Of a stretch of 39,906 nt of DNA, positions 1 through 8,567 are shown piece by piece. Made by a program: the position numbers and the translations under genes. The notes under the pieces are model-generated. The model saw only the letters and a program-made list of their open reading frames with translations. It searched no databases and was not told the origin of the DNA. The stretch's first letter is position 1, and each line of letters starts with the position of its first letter. Where the stretch lies: assembly GCA_023150345.1 (NCBI GenBank), contig JAKLLB010000022.1, positions 8,638 through 48,543 of the forward strand, given 5' to 3'. This stretch comes from Aquabacterium sp. (lineage in GTDB: Bacteria > Pseudomonadota > Gammaproteobacteria > Burkholderiales > Burkholderiaceae_C).

Positions 1-507
1 CGCGTGATGTCGGCCGCCTTGAAAAACGGCGAGCTCGATGCCGCCAGCTACGCCCGCATGATCGACAGCACCACGCGGCTGAACACGCCGGGGCCGGACC
101 TGGCGGCACTGGATGGCGTGCATGCACTGACCGACATCACCGGGTTCGGGCTGGCCGGGCATGCGCTGGAACTGGCGCGCGGCGCCGGCCTGACGGCCTG
201 CATCGAGTGGGCGCGCGTGCCGCTGCTGGCCGGCGTGACCGAACTGGCCGCACGCGGCATGATCACCGGCGCTTCAGGGCGCAACTGGGCCGGTTTCGGC
301 GAGCAGGTGCGCCTGCCCGCGGAATTCGACGACACGCGCCGTGCACTGCTCACCGACCCGCAAACCAGCGGTGGGTTGTTGGTATCGTGCGACGCCGCCA
401 GCGTGGGCGACGTGCTCGCGGTGTTCCGCCGCCACGGCTTCGAGGCTGCCGCCGAGATTGGCGAAATCACGCCGGCACAACCCGGCGCGGCGCTCGTGAT
501 CCGATAG
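1..507 (+). CDS. selD: Selenide, water dikinase SelD (3' part only)
   Basis: The window opens inside this gene; 168 C-terminal residues are visible, ending at TAG 505-507. SelD makes selenophosphate from selenide and ATP, the selenium donor for selenocysteine and for selenouridine in tRNA. The visible part is the C-terminal AIRS-type domain: the conserved segment [16 protein letters not shown] and, near the end, [14 protein letters not shown] are both hallmarks of the family. The catalytic Cys/Sec and glycine-rich loop lie upstream of the window, so I cannot tell whether this is a selenoprotein. The next gene follows after 112 bases on the same strand and is not a selenium gene; the usual partner selU is not seen here. 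Identity is secure from motifs; completeness is unknown. Confidence 0.95.
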   Translation, partial: RVMSAALKNGELDAASYARMIDSTTRLNTPGPDLAALDGVHALTDITGFGLAGHALELARGAGLTACIEWARVPLLAGVTELAARGMITGASGRNWAGFGEQVRLPAEFDDTRRALLTDPQTSGGLLVSCDAASVGDVLAVFRRHGFEAAAEIGEITPAQPGAALVIR

Positions 508-619
508 CATCGGCGGTGCGGCCCGTGCACGCCGCATCGCCTGTGTCCAGCCCCGGTTCAAGACGGCAGCCGTCGAGCCTGGTCCTGGCACGACCCACCA
601 CCACGAGCGAGACACGCCC

Positions 620-2200
620 ATGGCCGACCCCCTGCTGATCGCCCAACACGGCGACATCCGCTGCGAATTGCTGCCCGCGCTGGCCAACCGGCACGGGCTG
701 ATCACCGGCGCCACCGGCACCGGCAAGACGATCTCGCTGCAGAACCTGGCCGAGCACTTCAGCCGCATCGGCGTGCCGGTGTTCATGGCCGATGTCAAGG
801 GCGACCTCACCGGCATCAGCCAGGCCGGGAGCCTGGGCACCAAGATGGCAGCCATCCTGAAGGAACGCGGCCTGCCCGAGCCCGAGCACGCGGCCTGCCC
901 CACCACGCTGTGGGATGTCTTCGGGGAATCCGGCCACCCGGTGCGCGCCACCATCTCCGACATGGGCCCGCTGCTGCTGGCGCGCATGCTGGCGCTCAAC
1001 GAAACGCAGGCGGGCGTGCTCAACCTGGTGTTCAAGATCGCCGACGACCAGGGCCTGGCGCTGCTCGACCTGAAGGACCTGCGCGCGATGCTGCAGCACG
1101 TGGGCGACAACGCCAGCGAGTTCACCACCGAATACGGCAATGTCAGCGCCGCCTCGGTGGGGGCCATCCAGCGCGGGCTGTTGCAGATCGAGCAACAGGG
1201 CGCCGACCGGTTCTTCGGCGAGCCCATGCTCGACATCGCCGACTTCATGCAGACCATCGACGGCCGCGGCGTGGTCAACATCCTGGCGGCCGACCGCCTG
1301 ATGAATGCACCGCGGCTGTATGCCACCTTCCTGCTGTGGATGCTGTCGGAGCTGTTCGAGACCCTGCCCGAGGTGGGAGACCTCGACAAGCCCAAGCTCG
1401 TGTTCTTCTTCGACGAGGCCCACCTGCTGTTCAACGACGCGCCGGCGGCCTTGCTCGAACGCATCGAGTTGGTGGTACGGCTGGTGCGCAGCAAGGGCGT
1501 GGGCGTGTACTTCGTCACCCAGAACCCGCTGGACGTGCCCGACAGCGTGCTCGCCCAACTGGGCAACCGCGTGCAGCATGCGCTGCGCGCGTTCACCCCG
1601 CGCGACCAGAAGGCCGTGCGCAGCGCCGCCGAGACCATGCGCCAGAACCCCACCATCGGCGACATGGCCAAGGCCATCACCGAGCTGGCCGTGGGCGAGG
1701 CGCTGATCAGCTTCCTGGACGCCAAGGGGCGCCCCAGCATCACCGAGCGTGTCTACGTGATGCCACCGGGCAGCCAGATCGGCCCCATCACGCCGGAACA
1801 GCGGCGCGCACTGATCGAGGGCTCGCTGGTGGCCGGCGTCTACGAAAAGACGGTCGACCGCGAGTCGGCCTATGAAATCATCAAGGGCCGCGCGACCTCG
1901 GCGTTGGCACAGGCCGACGCCCGCCCGGGCAACGGCGGGCGCTCCGCGTCGTCATCCGGCGCCAGCGCGCCCGCCGAGACCCAGACCCAGCCCGACGCCG
2001 GTGACGGCGGCGGCATGTTGGGCGGACTCAAGGACGTGCTGTTCGGAAGCACAGGCCCGCGAGGGGGCCGCCGCGAGGGTCTGGCGGAATCGGCTGCACG
2101 CTCGGCTGTGCGCTCGATCGGCTCGGCAGTCGGACGCGAGATCATCCGCGGCGTGCTCGGCTCCATCCTGGGCGGCGGTGGCACCCGTCGCCGCCGCTGA
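620..2200 (+). CDS. HerA-like/DUF853 P-loop ATPase (YjgR type)
   Basis: This 526-residue protein belongs to the DUF853/YjgR group of HerA-FtsK-superfamily ATPases. It has Walker A GATGTGKT at residues 30-37 and Walker [10 protein letters not shown] with the acidic pair near residues 265-266. The segment [13 protein letters not shown] just after Walker A is typical of the group. The last 110 residues are low-complexity (Ala, Gly, Ser, Pro) and end in an Arg-rich tail after a glycine-rich stretch. Family members are predicted DNA-translocating or oligomeric ATPases, but the cellular role of YjgR-type proteins is not established and I do not assign one. The start at 620 gives the usual family N-terminus, with the P-loop about 30 residues in. 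It stands downstream of selD and convergent with the DUF6515 gene. Confidence 0.92.
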   Translation: MADPLLIAQHGDIRCELLPALANRHGLITGATGTGKTISLQNLAEHFSRIGVPVFMADVKGDLTGISQAGSLGTKMAAILKERGLPEPEHAACPTTLWDVFGESGHPVRATISDMGPLLLARMLALNETQAGVLNLVFKIADDQGLALLDLKDLRAMLQHVGDNASEFTTEYGNVSAASVGAIQRGLLQIEQQGADRFFGEPMLDIADFMQTIDGRGVVNILAADRLMNAPRLYATFLLWMLSELFETLPEVGDLDKPKLVFFFDEAHLLFNDAPAALLERIELVVRLVRSKGVGVYFVTQNPLDVPDSVLAQLGNRVQHALRAFTPRDQKAVRSAAETMRQNPTIGDMAKAITELAVGEALISFLDAKGRPSITERVYVMPPGSQIGPITPEQRRALIEGSLVAGVYEKTVDRESAYEIIKGRATSALAQADARPGNGGRSASSSGASAPAETQTQPDAGDGGGMLGGLKDVLFGSTGPRGGRREGLAESAARSAVRSIGSAVGREIIRGVLGSILGGGGTRRRR

Positions 2201-2230
2201 GGCCCCACGGGACAGGGCCCGACGGGCCTC
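2199..2230. terminator. Possible hairpin between convergent genes
   Basis: GAGGCCC at 2199-2205 can pair with GGGCCTC at 2224-2230 across an 18-base loop, exactly at the end of the ATPase gene and six bases before the stop of the convergent DUF6515 gene. There is no T-run on either side, so an intrinsic terminator is only a guess. Confidence 0.3.
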
Positions 2231-2236
2231 GGCGTC

Positions 2237-2974
2237 TTACTTCACGGTATAGCCACGCCCTTCGAGGCAGGCGACCCGCGCGCGCCGGTAATCGGCGCGC
2301 CGCGGGCTGTCAGGCGAGGCCTGTCCGGTGGCCGCCGCGGTGGGGTCGTAACGGGTCTGGCCCACGGCCCAGCGGTGGCACTCGTATTCGTCGCGCGACT
2401 GCTGCTGGGCGCTCTGGCCCTGGCGCGGATAGATGTACAGCCGCTCGTCGGCCTCGATCGGCGCGATTGGGGTGGGCATGGAGCTGACACCGCCCACGCC
2501 ATCGCTCGGGGCGCCGGCGGGCTCGGTCACCACCTCGTATCCGCCTTCGCCACGCTCGCGGTAGTACACGCCGTTGGCGTAGTAGTAGGTGAGCGCGCCG
2601 ATGGTGACCACCGTGCGGAACACCGGCAGCACCGGCACCCAAACCCCCACTGGCGGGCGCACGACCACATACCCATGCGGCGCATGGTGATACCAGACGC
2701 CTTCGTGGAAGTGATAGCGCGCACCGCCCCACACCACCAGGTGGGCGTGCGGCGGCACCACCTTCACGTTCCAGCCCACCACCGGATAGTGCCTGCGATG
2801 CCCGTGCGCAGCATCGTGCCACTGCTTGGGCGATGCATGGCGCTCGGCCCGCACCGGCGCAGGCTTGTGACCGGGGCCATCGGGCGTGGCCTGCACCGGC
2901 CAGGAAGCGGCAGTCAGCATCACGGCCAGCGAGGCGGCGCGCCACGCCAGGTTCAGCGACATCGGGGCTTGCAT
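2237..2974 (-). CDS. DUF6515-type exported envelope protein
   Basis: A 245-residue protein that begins at 2974; the message has GAAGGAG about eight bases before this ATG, so I chose it over the longer upstream reading frame. The N-terminus looks like a signal peptide (hydrophobic stretch around residues 8-25, then VQAT). The middle carries the DUF6515 pattern: VVPPHAHLVVWGGARYHFHEGVWY, then YYYANGVYYRERGEGGYEVV, rich in Tyr, Gly and His. The C-terminal third has the motif YPRQGQSAQQQSRDEYECHR, also present in its neighbour, and ends with a Cys in a VACLEGRGYTVK tail. The stop of the upstream lipoprotein gene lies 11 bases before this start, so they are probably one operon. Function is unknown; it is likely periplasmic or at the outer membrane. 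Confidence 0.85.
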   Translation of the reverse strand: MQAPMSLNLAWRAASLAVMLTAASWPVQATPDGPGHKPAPVRAERHASPKQWHDAAHGHRRHYPVVGWNVKVVPPHAHLVVWGGARYHFHEGVWYHHAPHGYVVVRPPVGVWVPVLPVFRTVVTIGALTYYYANGVYYRERGEGGYEVVTEPAGAPSDGVGGVSSMPTPIAPIEADERLYIYPRQGQSAQQQSRDEYECHRWAVGQTRYDPTAAATGQASPDSPRRADYRRARVACLEGRGYTVK

Positions 2975-2985
2975 GTGCGGCTCCT

Positions 2986-3585
2986 TCAGCCCACGCGGTA
3001 ACCGCGGGCCTGCATGCACGCGCCCATGGCGCGGCGGAAGTTGTCCAGCGGCACGCGGGCCGCGCTGTTGGCTTGGGCCGCCGCCTGGGCCTGCCGGGCC
3101 TGTGCAGCCTCGACGGCCTGGGCACGGGATTCCTGCGCAATGGCGCCAAGGAACGTGCCGATGACGGCGCCGATGATGGCGTTCTCGCCTGCGCGGCGCG
3201 GCGACGAGACTGCAGCGCCGAAGACCGCCCCGGTGGCCGCGCCGGCCACCACATCCGCGCCATCGCGCACCGGGGGCATCACCGTGGGCGTGCGCACCTG
3301 CCGCACGGGAGTCATGCCGGGGTCGGTGCCGGTCTGCTGGGCGGCCCAGCGGTAGCACTCATAGCGGTCGCGGTCCTGGGTTTCAGGCGATTGGCCCTGC
3401 TCGGGATAGAAGTACAGCGGCTCGGCCTGCAGCGCAGGCGCCGACCGGCCCTCGGGCGCATAGACGGGGTGCGCCCGGTGGCGTGGCGCCACCACGCAGC
3501 CGCCGAGCGCCACCGCCACAAAGGCCAGCGCCAGGGCGGCGGCCAGCGGCCGGGAACGGGATCGGAGCATGTTCATGGCTTGCAT
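2986..3585 (-). CDS. Lipoprotein with glycine-zipper-like segment
   Basis: This protein of up to 199 residues starts at 3585 or, three codons later, at 3576; neither has a strong ribosome binding site. The N-terminus is a lipoprotein signal, with a hydrophobic run ending in the lipobox LGGC. After a Pro/Arg-rich linker comes the motif EPLYFYPEQGQSPETQDRDR with YECYRWAAQQTGTDP. A glycine/alanine-rich stretch follows (DVVAGAATGAVFGAAVS, then AIIGAVIGTFLGAIA), resembling the glycine-zipper segments of small envelope proteins, and then an Ala/Gln-rich helix. The tail ACMQARGYRVG resembles the tail of the downstream DUF6515 protein. I infer an outer-membrane-anchored lipoprotein of unknown function, co-transcribed with that gene. 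Confidence 0.85.
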   Translation of the reverse strand: MQAMNMLRSRSRPLAAALALAFVAVALGGCVVAPRHRAHPVYAPEGRSAPALQAEPLYFYPEQGQSPETQDRDRYECYRWAAQQTGTDPGMTPVRQVRTPTVMPPVRDGADVVAGAATGAVFGAAVSSPRRAGENAIIGAVIGTFLGAIAQESRAQAVEAAQARQAQAAAQANSAARVPLDNFRRAMGACMQARGYRVG

Positions 3586-3782
3586 GCTGATGCAACGCGG
3601 CGCCCCCCCGGTTGCGTTGACGTAAAGCAGTGCAAAGTTGCCGCCCCACGCCGCGACGACGGCCGCATTTCGCGCCAGCGCGGTTGCACCCGGCGACGCC
3701 ACGGCGCGTTTCGTCGCGCCTGTGCTGCGTCCGGCGGCGACGGTGCCCAGACTGCCGGCACTCCAACGCTGAACCCACAGAG

Positions 3783-4445
3783 ATGCCCATGACCCGTCAC
3801 CACCGCCCTCACCTGGCCGCCCTGGCGCTGTGCGCCGCCATGGCCGCCACCGTGGCCCTGCCCGCCACGACCCTGGCCGCCGACGCCCAGGCCCTCACCA
3901 CCGCACTGGCCACCTTCGGCCGTGCCAACGGCGGTGACAGCGCGGCCATCGAGCCTGCGGCCGAGCAACTGGTGCGCCTGGCCGATGCCGAGCCCGCCAA
4001 CCCGGTGCTGCGTGCCTATGCCGGTGCCGCCACATCCATGAAGGCCAGCACCACGATCCTGCCCTGGAAGAAGATGGGTTACGCCGACGACGGCCTGGCG
4101 ATGCTGGACAAGGCGCTGGCGCTGCTGACGCCCACCCACGACGCGCCGCTGTACCGCGGCGTGCCCGCCAGCCTGGAAGTGCGGTTCACCGCAGCGCGCA
4201 CCTTCCTCGCCCTGCCCTCGATGTTCAACCGCCAGCCACGCGGCGCCAAGCTCCTCGACGACGTGCTCCACAGCCCGTTGCTCGAGGGCTCGCCCATGGG
4301 TTTCAAGGCCGCGGTGTGGATGCGCGCCGGCCTCGAAGCTGCTCGCGCGGGGCAGAAGGAGCAGGCCCGCCAGTGGCTGCAGCGTGTGGCCGACAGCGGC
4401 ACGCCGGAGGCCGCAGCCGCACAGGCCCGCCTCAAGGAGCTGTGA
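3783..4445 (+). CDS. Exported helical (TPR-like) protein, first gene of ABC operon
   Basis: A 220-residue protein with a clear signal peptide (hydrophobic residues about 11-32, cleavage likely after TLAADA). ATG codons at 3783 and 3789 are both possible. The mature part is alanine/leucine-rich and helical, with a segment near the C-terminus (GQKEQARQWLQRVADSGTPE) that looks like a TPR helix pair; I could not identify a named family. Its TGA overlaps the ATG of the ABC ATPase gene by one base (TGATG), so the two are translationally coupled. Position suggests a periplasmic accessory protein of the transport system encoded downstream; that role is inferred from context only. Confidence 0.8.
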   Translation: MPMTRHHRPHLAALALCAAMAATVALPATTLAADAQALTTALATFGRANGGDSAAIEPAAEQLVRLADAEPANPVLRAYAGAATSMKASTTILPWKKMGYADDGLAMLDKALALLTPTHDAPLYRGVPASLEVRFTAARTFLALPSMFNRQPRGAKLLDDVLHSPLLEGSPMGFKAAVWMRAGLEAARAGQKEQARQWLQRVADSGTPEAAAAQARLKEL

Positions 4446-5188
4446 TGCGCGGCGCACTCGCATCGCCCTCGGCCGCTGCGGCAGCCGCTGCCCGTGCCGG
4501 ACACGTCACGCCGGCCATGCCCGCGCTCGCGCTGCGTGGCATTCGCAAGACCTACCGCCTGGGCACGCACGTGGTGCCGGCGCTGCAAGGCGTCGATCTG
4601 CAGTTGCAGCCCGGTGAGATGCTCGCGCTCACCGGCCCCTCGGGCAGCGGCAAGACCACGCTGCTGAACCTGGCCGGCCTGATCGATGCGCCCGACGAAG
4701 GGCTCATCGAGCTGCGCGGCCAGCGCGCGGAGGCGCTGTCGGGAACCGAGGCCACGCGTCTGCGGCGCGACGCCATCGGCTTCGTGTTCCAGAACTTCAA
4801 CCTGGTGCCGGTGATGACGGTGGCCGAGAACGTGGACTATCCGCTGTTCCTGGCCAACGTGCCCGCTGCGGAGCGCCGCGAGCGTGTGCGCGCCATGCTT
4901 CAGGCGGTGGGGCTGCACGAGCACGCCGCCCATCGGCCGGACGCGCTGTCGGGCGGGCAGCGCCAGCGCGTGGCCATCGCCCGTGCGCTGGTCAAGCGCC
5001 CGGCGCTGGTGATCGCCGACGAACCCACGGCCAGCCTGGACACGCTCACCGCCACGCAGGTGGTGGACCTGATGCGCGAGCAGGGCCATGCCCACGGCGC
5101 AGCCTTCCTCATCGCCACCCATGACGCGCGCATGCTCGACCGCTGCGACCGCGCCATCCACCTCCAGGACGGACGCATCCAGTCATGA
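4445..5188 (+). CDS. ABC transporter ATP-binding protein, LolD/MacB type
   Basis: A 247-residue ATPase. Walker A is GPSGSGKT at residues 64-71, the Q-loop lies in FVFQNFNLVPVMTVAENV, the signature LSGGQ is at 168-172, and Walker B ends in ADEP with the catalytic Glu at about 193, followed by the H-loop in ATHD. The Q-loop surroundings (NLVPVMTVAENVDYPL) are typical of the LolD/MacB/FtsE group, whose permeases extract or push substrates mechanically rather than importing them. The first 25 residues are an Ala-rich extension; ATG codons further in (for example MPALALRG) could be the true start, but the one-base overlap with the upstream gene supports 4445. It overlaps the permease gene by four bases (ATGA). 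Substrate is not shown by the sequence. Confidence 0.93.
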   Translation: MRGALASPSAAAAAAARAGHVTPAMPALALRGIRKTYRLGTHVVPALQGVDLQLQPGEMLALTGPSGSGKTTLLNLAGLIDAPDEGLIELRGQRAEALSGTEATRLRRDAIGFVFQNFNLVPVMTVAENVDYPLFLANVPAAERRERVRAMLQAVGLHEHAAHRPDALSGGQRQRVAIARALVKRPALVIADEPTASLDTLTATQVVDLMREQGHAHGAAFLIATHDARMLDRCDRAIHLQDGRIQS

Positions 5189-6411
5189 ACCCGAACCATC
5201 TGATGCGCTGGCTGAGCTTCGCCGCGCGCAACACGCTGCGCAACCGGCGCCGCTCGGCGGTGACCGCCACCATTGCGGCGCTGGGCACAGCGGCCATCTT
5301 GCTGGCCGGCGGCTTCGCGCTGTTCACCTACGAGTCGCTGGCGCAGGCCGCGGCGCGCACCACAGGTCACCTCATCGTGGCCCGCGCCGAGCAGTTCAGC
5401 CGCGACGAGGACACGCCGCTGCAGCACGGGCTGGACGACGCCGCCGGGCTGCGCGAGCGCCTGCTGGCCGACCCCGCCGTGCGGCAGGTGCTGCCGCGGG
5501 TCGAGTTCAGCGGCCTGATCAGCAACGGCGAGAAGTCCACCGTGATGATGGCCGCAGGCATCGACCCCGACGCCGAGTTCGCGGTCAAGGGCCCGTTCCT
5601 CACCGTGCAGCACGGCCAGGTGCTCACCAGTGGCCAGACCTTGCAGGTGATGCTGGGCGAAGGCCTGGCGCGCAGCCTGAAGGTGGCTCCGGGCGGCGGC
5701 CTGACGCTGATGGCCAGCACCACCGAGGGCGTGCTCAACGCGCTGGACGTGACGGTGGCCGGCGTGTTCTCCACCGGCATTCCCGACGTCGACAAGCGAC
5801 TGGTGTACACCGACCTGGCCACGGCGCAGAAGCTGCTGGTGACGCAGCGCGTGTCGAGCCTGGGCGTGTTCCTCGACCGCATGGAATCGACCGCACCGGT
5901 GCAGGCGCGCCTGCAGGCGGCCATGCCCGCGCTGCAGGTGCAGACCTGGCTCGACCAGGCGATGTTCTATCGCAGCGTGAAGGACCTCTATAACCGCATC
6001 TTTGGTGCGCTAGGTCTCATCATCGGCGTGATCGTGGTGTTCGTGGTCACCAATGCGATGGCCATGGCCATCATCGAGCGCACCCGCGAGGTGGGCACGC
6101 TGCGCGCCCTGGGCACGTTGCCCGGCCAACTGGTGCGCAGCTTCGCACTCGAGGGGCTGCTGCTGGGCGGTGCAGGGGCCGGCGTGGGCGCGCTGCTGGC
6201 GCTGGGCGTGACGGGTGCACTGCTGGTGTTCCCGGTGCAGATGCCGCCGCCCCCCGGGCGCAGCGTGGGCTACCCGCTGCAGATCACCGCCGATGCCGGC
6301 CTGATCGCGGGCACCGTGCTGGCCATGCTGCTGCTGTCCACGCTGGCCTCGGCCGTCGTCGCCCGCCGCACCGTGAACAAGCCGGTCGTCGACGCGCTGG
6401 CGCACACCTGA
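5185..6411 (+). CDS. FtsX/MacB-type ABC permease
   Basis: This 408-residue inner-membrane protein has the MacB/LolCE layout. One membrane segment lies at about residues 25-50 (AALGTAAILLAGGFALFTY), then a large periplasmic MacB-like domain at about 50-265. Three membrane segments close the protein, at about 273-298, 318-350 and 372-395. The cytoplasmic loop IIERTREVGTLRALGT after the second segment is the classic FtsX-domain coupling motif. It pairs with the ATPase just upstream (ATGA overlap). Only one permease gene is present, so the complex is expected to be a homodimer, like MacB and unlike LolC/LolE. Family knowledge suggests extraction or extrusion of a lipidated or envelope substrate. 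Confidence 0.93.
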   Translation: MNPNHLMRWLSFAARNTLRNRRRSAVTATIAALGTAAILLAGGFALFTYESLAQAAARTTGHLIVARAEQFSRDEDTPLQHGLDDAAGLRERLLADPAVRQVLPRVEFSGLISNGEKSTVMMAAGIDPDAEFAVKGPFLTVQHGQVLTSGQTLQVMLGEGLARSLKVAPGGGLTLMASTTEGVLNALDVTVAGVFSTGIPDVDKRLVYTDLATAQKLLVTQRVSSLGVFLDRMESTAPVQARLQAAMPALQVQTWLDQAMFYRSVKDLYNRIFGALGLIIGVIVVFVVTNAMAMAIIERTREVGTLRALGTLPGQLVRSFALEGLLLGGAGAGVGALLALGVTGALLVFPVQMPPPPGRSVGYPLQITADAGLIAGTVLAMLLLSTLASAVVARRTVNKPVVDALAHT

Positions 6412-6433
6412 CCCCATCGAATCGAAAGCTCCC

Positions 6434-7210
6434 ATGATGATTGCCCAACCCTGGCGCGCCCTGCCCTTGCTGGCCGCCGTCGCCGCCCTGTCCGGGCTGC
6501 TGGCACCGGCGGCCGCTGCCGCGGCCGAGACCGACATTGCCGCCATCCTGCGCGCCGCGGACCGCTTCCGCAGCGGCGGCGGCGAGAACCTGCAGGTCGA
6601 GACCGAGGTGCGTGTCTACGCCCGCGATGGTTCGCTCGACAAGGAGCGCCGCTACACCGTGTTCACACAGGCCGGCCACAAGTCGCTGGTGCTGATGCGC
6701 TCGCCAGCCGAAGCCGGCCAGAAGGTGCTGATGCTGGGCGATGACTACTGGCTGCTGATGCCAGGCAGCCAGCGGGCCGTGCGCATCACGCCCACCCAGA
6801 AGCTGCTGGGCGACGCCTCCACCGGCGACATCGCCACGCTGAGCTGGGCCGAGGACTACACCGGCACGCTGGCCGGCGAGGACACCTGCGGCCAGCGCAA
6901 GTGCCTGCGCCTGAGCCTTCAAGCCGCGCGCAAGGGCTTGAGCTACCAACGCATCGAGCTGTGGGTGGGCGCGCAACGCCATGAGCCGCTGCGCGCCGAG
7001 CTGTACGTTCAGTCGGACAAGCTGGCCAAGCTGGCGTCGTTCGGGTTCGACTCGGCCACAGCGCCGCGGGTGGTCGACGAGATGGTGCTGAGCGACCGCC
7101 TGGGCAACCACAAGGAGACGCGGGTGCGCTATGTCGCGCGCCAGCAGCGCCAGGTGCCGCAGGAGTGGCTCAATCCGATGTTCCTGGCCCGCAACCCGGC
7201 GCTCGACTGA
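6434..7210 (+). CDS. LolA-like outer membrane lipoprotein-sorting protein
   Basis: A 258-residue exported protein; the signal peptide covers about residues 1-33 (LLAAVAALSGLLAPAAAAAA). Two adjacent ATG codons start the frame, 22 bases after the permease gene, with GAAAG upstream. The mature part follows the pattern of proteins annotated as outer membrane lipoprotein-sorting protein (a LolA-like half-barrel family). Features are an early ILRAADRFRSGGG helix, a strand-rich core with LMLGDDYWLLMPGSQRAVRI, a Cys pair in DTCGQRKCL, and LWVGAQRHEPLRAELY. LolA itself carries lipoproteins across the periplasm; these larger relatives are presumed carriers of lipids or lipoproteins, not proven. Its TGA overlaps the ATG of the barrel gene by one base, so a link between carrier and barrel is likely. 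Confidence 0.88.
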   Translation: MMIAQPWRALPLLAAVAALSGLLAPAAAAAAETDIAAILRAADRFRSGGGENLQVETEVRVYARDGSLDKERRYTVFTQAGHKSLVLMRSPAEAGQKVLMLGDDYWLLMPGSQRAVRITPTQKLLGDASTGDIATLSWAEDYTGTLAGEDTCGQRKCLRLSLQAARKGLSYQRIELWVGAQRHEPLRAELYVQSDKLAKLASFGFDSATAPRVVDEMVLSDRLGNHKETRVRYVARQQRQVPQEWLNPMFLARNPALD

Positions 7211-8502
7211 TGAAACCGACCCCGCGATTCCAGTCAACCTGCCGATATGCCGCGGCGGCGGTGCTGATGGGGCTGGCCACCATGGCGGCGCCCGCACGGG
7301 CCGGCGATGCCGGGGCCTCCGGCGGCGAACTGCGGCTGCAGGCGCAAGGGCGGCGCGTCAACGACCAGGGTCCGCTCGCCCAGGCACGATCGCTGCAGCC
7401 AGGCGTGGCCCCCACGCCCAACGGCCTGCAGGACGCCGAGTTGGAGTGGCGTCACCTGTGGCGGGGGCGCCCGGGTGGGCATGGCATGGCGCTGGCCACC
7501 AACGTGCTGGGCTGGCTGCACCACGAGGACAACGCCCACGACGCGGGCCTGCGCGTCAACGAATTGCACCTGGCACTCGACGCCGGGGCCTGGCAGCTCA
7601 GTGCGGGCAAGAAGGTGCTGGGCTGGGACGTGGGCTACGGATTCCGGCCCAACGATGTGGTGCAGCAGGAGGCCCGTCGCACGCTGCTGGCCTCCACCCC
7701 CGAGGGCCGACCGCTGCTGCAGGCCGAGTACTTTGGCGCCGAGCATGCGCACACCCTGGTGTGGGTGCAGCCGCAACACGCACGCCGATCCGCCGACGCC
7801 AGCCGCGGTGTCGACGAGAGCGCCCTGGCCTGGCGCGGCTACTGGCGCCAGGGCGCGCTCGACCTGTATGGCTACGGCCGATGGGGCCGGCACACCCGCG
7901 CAAGCGCCGGCGTGGCGATGGCCTGGGTGGCCACCGATGCCTGGGAGATCCACGCATCGGCGCGGGCGCTGCGCCACCACGACGGCTGGAGCCAGCAAGC
8001 CTCGGACCTTGCAGCCCATCCGTGGCAGCGGACGACGCTGGGCGCAGCGATGCAGTCGCTGGTGGGCGCACAGTGGACGGGCACCGAGCAGCACAGCGTG
8101 CTGATCGAGTACTGGCACGATGGCACCACGCTGTCGGACGACCACTGGCAGGACTGGAACCGGCGCAACGCCGCACTCGCCCATCCCGCCGCCACCGGCC
8201 TGCCCGCACCGGCGCGCGCCGGCCTGCTGGCCGGGCAGGCCACACCCATGACGGCCAGCAGCTTGCGCCGCAACAACCTGTTCGTGCGCCTGGCCTGGCA
8301 GCCCGAGGCGTGGCAGGCCAGCCTGGACGTGTTGTGGCACCCGGCCGACGGCGGCCGCCTGGTCACCGCTGCGCTGCAGTGGCAGGGCGATGCCTGGCGG
8401 CTGAACGCCGCCTGGCGCCTGGCCGGTGGTCCGTCGCAGTCGCTGCTGGCGCAAACGCCTGTGCGGCGCACGCTGCTGGTGGCGGCCACGCGCAGTTTCT
8501 GA
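7210..8502 (+). CDS. Outer-membrane beta-barrel protein of the ABC/LolA-like operon
   Basis: A 430-residue protein starting at the ATG that overlaps the previous stop (TGATG). The signal peptide spans about residues 1-31, ending in APARAG. The rest is made of alternating strands rich in Trp, Tyr, Arg and Gly (LEWRHLWRG, GAWQLSAGKKVLGWDVGYGF, ALDLYGYGRWGRH, HSVLIEYWHDG). The last residue is Phe in LLVAATRSF, as expected for insertion by the BAM complex. I cannot place it in a named porin family. Its place in the operon makes it a candidate outer-membrane receiver or exit port for whatever the ABC pair and the LolA-like protein move. That role is inference; the barrel nature itself is fairly clear. 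Confidence 0.82.
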   Translation: MKPTPRFQSTCRYAAAAVLMGLATMAAPARAGDAGASGGELRLQAQGRRVNDQGPLAQARSLQPGVAPTPNGLQDAELEWRHLWRGRPGGHGMALATNVLGWLHHEDNAHDAGLRVNELHLALDAGAWQLSAGKKVLGWDVGYGFRPNDVVQQEARRTLLASTPEGRPLLQAEYFGAEHAHTLVWVQPQHARRSADASRGVDESALAWRGYWRQGALDLYGYGRWGRHTRASAGVAMAWVATDAWEIHASARALRHHDGWSQQASDLAAHPWQRTTLGAAMQSLVGAQWTGTEQHSVLIEYWHDGTTLSDDHWQDWNRRNAALAHPAATGLPAPARAGLLAGQATPMTASSLRRNNLFVRLAWQPEAWQASLDVLWHPADGGRLVTAALQWQGDAWRLNAAWRLAGGPSQSLLAQTPVRRTLLVAATRSF

Positions 8503-8567
8503 GCGCGCAACCACGGGCAGCGCGCGCCACCAGTAGCCTTGAGGTCGTTCAAGCCCACAATGGCCCC

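Noticed and set aside
541-600. GGTTCAAG-containing stretch between selD and the ATPase gene considered as a tRNA
   Set aside because: No acceptor stem or anticodon arm can be folded around it.
274-1743. Long minus-strand frame opposite the HerA-like ATPase gene
   Set aside because: The ATPase frame has Walker motifs; the opposite frame is Ser/Arg-rich with no recognisable domain.
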